Assembly (NCBI GenBank): GCA_012031845.1
Contig: JAAUTD010000007.1
Coordinates: 1-32,079, forward strand
Direction of reading: 5' to 3'
DNA from: Synechococcaceae cyanobacterium SM1_2_3
GTDB taxonomy: Bacteria; Pseudomonadota; Gammaproteobacteria; Competibacterales; Competibacteraceae
DNA: 32,079 nt
The translations under genes and the position numbers were made by a program. The notes under the pieces are model-generated. The model saw only the letters and a program-made list of their open reading frames with translations, was not told the DNA's origin and ran no database searches. Shown here in pieces: positions 28,534 through 32,079 of this stretch (positions within the stretch are counted from its first letter, which is position 1; each line of letters begins with the position of its first letter).

Positions 28534-29109
28534 TTACTGGCTCAAGGCCGTGGCGAGTTTGTTCAGCCGGCCGCGCGCCGAACCGTCGATCACCAGATCG
28601 CCGACCCGAATCACCGCACCCGCAACCAGCGCCTCATCTATTTTGCAATCCAGCACTACACTGCGCTTAAACCTTGCCTTGAGCGCCTTGATAACACGCT
28701 TGCGCTGAGCATCAGTCACAGTGATAGCGCTGATGAGTTCAGCGCGAACGATACTTTCAGCTTCCGCCCGCAACCGCTCATACAAAACAGCGATGCTGGG
28801 AAGCAGATGAAGACGATGGTTATCGGCCAGCAACCGGAGAAAGGTCGTAAATGCCTCCGGCAGCGCGATGCCGCCGCACGCCTCACGGCACAACTCCGCC
28901 ATCAACTCGGCTTTCTGCTGGCCGCGAAGCACAGGATTCCAAGGCCCCAAGAGGCGATGCAGCGCACTATCGGCTGCAATTGCGGCGGCGGCTTCCAACA
29001 GATCAGACCAAAGTGGAATGGCCTGCGATATCTGCGCATCCTCAAAGGCGGCGCGGGCATAGGGCCGGGCAGCGGCAGTGGGTCGAACAACGGTGGTGGT
29101 TTCAGCCAT
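28534..29109 (-). CDS. atpH: ATP synthase delta subunit
   Basis: The 191-residue peripheral-stalk subunit joining F1 alpha to the b dimer (OSCP-like). RPYARAAFEDAQ is the typical N-terminal helix start, and the C-terminal VLDCKIDEALVAGAVIRVGDLVIDGSARGRLNKLATAL is the family signature. It is a little longer than the usual 178 because of the Thr/Val/Ala-rich start. The internal ATG choices do not fit better. It is 17 bases after atpF. Confidence 0.96.
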   Translation of the reverse strand: MAETTTVVRPTAAARPYARAAFEDAQISQAIPLWSDLLEAAAAIAADSALHRLLGPWNPVLRGQQKAELMAELCREACGGIALPEAFTTFLRLLADNHRLHLLPSIAVLYERLRAEAESIVRAELISAITVTDAQRKRVIKALKARFKRSVVLDCKIDEALVAGAVIRVGDLVIDGSARGRLNKLATALSQ

Positions 29110-29126
29110 TGGCGTAGTCCGTGTGG

Positions 29127-29597
29127 TTAGAGCTGCGCAACCAGGTCATCCAGCAAAGCGGCGTTGGCTGCTTCGTCAACCTCGCGCTGGAGAACCTTGC
29201 CGGCACCGGCCACGGCGAGACTGACAACCTGGCTCCGAAGCTGCTCACGGGCGCGGTTGACTTCCTGCTCGATTTCCGCCTTGGCGACAACAAGCTGGCG
29301 GTCGCCCTCAGCGCGGGCTTCCAGCTTGGATTGTTCGATAGCTTCGTTGGCGCGCTTGTGGGCTTGGGCAATGATTTCGGCCGCCTGCTGCTTGGCTTCT
29401 TTCAACAGTTGCGCAGATTTGGCTTGGGCCAATTCCTGCTCGTGCAAACCGCGTTCGGCTGACGCCAAGCCTTCAGCAATTCGCTTCTGGCGTTCTTGCA
29501 TGGCCTGCATGATGGGCGGCCATACATACTTCATGGTGAAGATCACCAGAAGGCCGAACGTGATCATCTGCCCGATCAATGTGGCATTGAAGTTCAC
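29127..29597 (-). CDS. atpF: ATP synthase b subunit
   Basis: The 156-residue Fo stator subunit. It has one N-terminal membrane helix ([29 protein letters not shown]) and a long charged helix rich in Ala, Glu, Lys and Gln that dimerises as the peripheral stalk. The length is exactly that of the E. coli protein. It is 55 bases after atpE. Confidence 0.97.
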   Translation of the reverse strand: MNFNATLIGQMITFGLLVIFTMKYVWPPIMQAMQERQKRIAEGLASAERGLHEQELAQAKSAQLLKEAKQQAAEIIAQAHKRANEAIEQSKLEARAEGDRQLVVAKAEIEQEVNRAREQLRSQVVSLAVAGAGKVLQREVDEAANAALLDDLVAQL

Positions 29598-29652
29598 GCG
29601 ATTACCTCCTCGGTTACACAGAGTTGACGCGGAAGAGAATCCCTTCGCATGA

Positions 29653-29949
<297 letters not shown>

Positions 29950-30030
29950 TTAAAAGTTGAGGTGTGGATGAAAAAACTGGTTTACTGGCTTAACAGAACC
30001 AGGCTGGATAGCCAGGAACTTGGTTTGGAC

Positions 30031-31308
<1,278 letters not shown>

Positions 31309-31370
31309 CTACTAAAAGCCCCTGAAATTCCCTTAAAGGACTTTTTCTTTAGGGTTGTAGAGTGCCACAG

Positions 31371-31400
31371 ATTATAGGGAATTTAGCGCGGCGGGGTCAA
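31371..31400 (-). promoter_or_regulatory. Sigma70 promoter of the atp operon
   Basis: On the minus strand, TTGACC (31400 to 31395) and a perfect TATAAT (31376 to 31371) are 18 bases apart, a near-consensus promoter. It lies within the 31221-31414 gap between parB and atpI, giving a leader of about 145 bases. A T/A-rich segment with an AAAGGACTTTTTCTTT run lies in that leader. Confidence 0.8.
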
Positions 31401-31414
31401 CGAAAATTACCGCT

Positions 31415-32079
31415 TCACTTGACTCGGGATATGATGCCATCGAGTTCGTCCAGCGTGTTGTAATGGATGACTACGCATCCCTTGCCCGATGTCCCATGCT
31501 GCACCCGCACCCGTGCGCCCAACCGCTCCGATAAATCCTGCTGCAACACCCGGATATTGGGGTCGAGCGGTTTAGCCGACGCTGGCGAATGGGTGGTTTG
31601 CTGGAGACGACGGGCCAGGTCTTCGGTTTCCCGCACCGACAGACCACGCACTAATACCTGCTGCGCCGCTTCCCGTTGCAAAGCGGGCGAAAGCGACAAC
31701 AGGGCGCGGGCATGACCCATGTCCAGCTTGCGCTCCCGCACCCACTGCTGTACATCCTCGGTCAATTCCAGCAGTCGTATCAGATTGGTCACCGCAGCGC
31801 GTGACCGACCCACCGCTTCAGCAGCCTGTTGATGCGTCAGCGCAAATTCATTGATCAGTCGTTGCAGTGCAGTGGCTTCTTCCAGTGGATTCAAATCTTC
31901 ACGCTGAATGTTCTCAATCAGGGCCATTGCGATAGCGGCCTGATCTGACACCGCGCGGATCACGGCCGGCACTTCGCGCAAGCCGGCCAGTTGTCGCCGC
32001 TCGCCAGCGTCGCTCACCGGCAATCAGCTCATAGCCGCCCCCGTCCAGCGGCCGCACCACCACCGGTTGAACTACCCTT
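31415..32079 (-). CDS. parB: Chromosome-partitioning protein ParB, N-terminal part outside the window (one-base frameshift)
   Basis: ParB loads at parS sites near the origin and, as a CTP-dependent clamp, works with ParA. The visible part begins [27 protein letters not shown], the nuclease-like/CTP-binding region. After one spurious base at about 31994 it continues [40 protein letters not shown], the box II/III region. The helix-turn-helix [26 protein letters not shown] follows, and the C-terminal dimer domain ends at 31415. The start codon and first part lie beyond 32079. Its place before atpI, normally with parA, rsmG and mnmG upstream, marks an origin-proximal region. Confidence 0.93.

Overview
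The window looks like chromosomal DNA from a GC-rich gammaproteobacterium. Reasons: the F1Fo ATPase operon has the order atpIBEFHAGDC with parB directly upstream; MnmG, GlnE, GlnE-linked IlvE and the gamma-type glutathione reductase all read like gammaproteobacterial versions; and short palindromic repeats with a TTCGACAGGCTCAGG-type core occur, as in many environmental Gammaproteobacteria. The genus cannot be fixed from the sequence; a Competibacter-like lineage is only a guess. No tRNA, rRNA, CRISPR array, phage genes or full-length insertion sequence was seen.

Layout. (1) 0-0.5 kb: the truncated end of a small mobile repeat, then a 37-codon lysine-rich peptide gene. (2) 0.5-8.3 kb: an arsenic resistance island in two blocks. 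Block A is arsR1-arsC1-acr3-tauE/safE-like. Block B is arsC2 (broken by a 113-bp miniature element)-arsD-arsA, then arsR2-permease-small thioredoxin. Arsenate would be reduced by the LMW-phosphatase-type ArsC proteins, arsenite delivered by ArsD to the ArsA ATPase and expelled through Acr3. The permease and CxxC thioredoxin form a second, probably metalloid-related, module. (3) 8.4-11.3 kb: an M23 peptidase on the minus strand, glutathione reductase (which could supply reductant to ArsC) and a gamma-carbonic-anhydrase-like protein. (4) 11.4-14.5 kb: another copy of the miniature element, an orphan ThiY-like periplasmic binding protein, and mnmG. (5) 14.5-17.8 kb: a Sel1-repeat membrane protein with a duplicated membrane module, an AT-rich gap, a DUF2970 protein and a DUF945-like protein. 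(6) 17.9-24.0 kb: glnE, ilvE, a CHCC zinc-finger protein, an ELM1-family protein and a GT4 glycosyltransferase. (7) 24.0-32.1 kb, minus strand: the complete atp operon with a good sigma70 promoter and an intrinsic terminator, then the 3' part of parB.

The most interesting new structure is a miniature inverted-repeat element of about 113 bp present three times. It has 13-bp terminal inverted repeats (CAGGACTTTCGCT and its complement), 5-bp target duplications visible at two copies (ACAGC and ATAAG), and REP-like palindromic arms inside. One copy sits inside arsC2, and removing it with one target copy restores the gene at that point.

A caution applies throughout: many otherwise well-conserved genes, including mnmG, carry one-base frameshifts, often at G, C or A runs. 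Their distribution looks like uncorrected sequencing or assembly error rather than pseudogenisation. Coordinates of affected genes are therefore given for the whole reconstructed gene.
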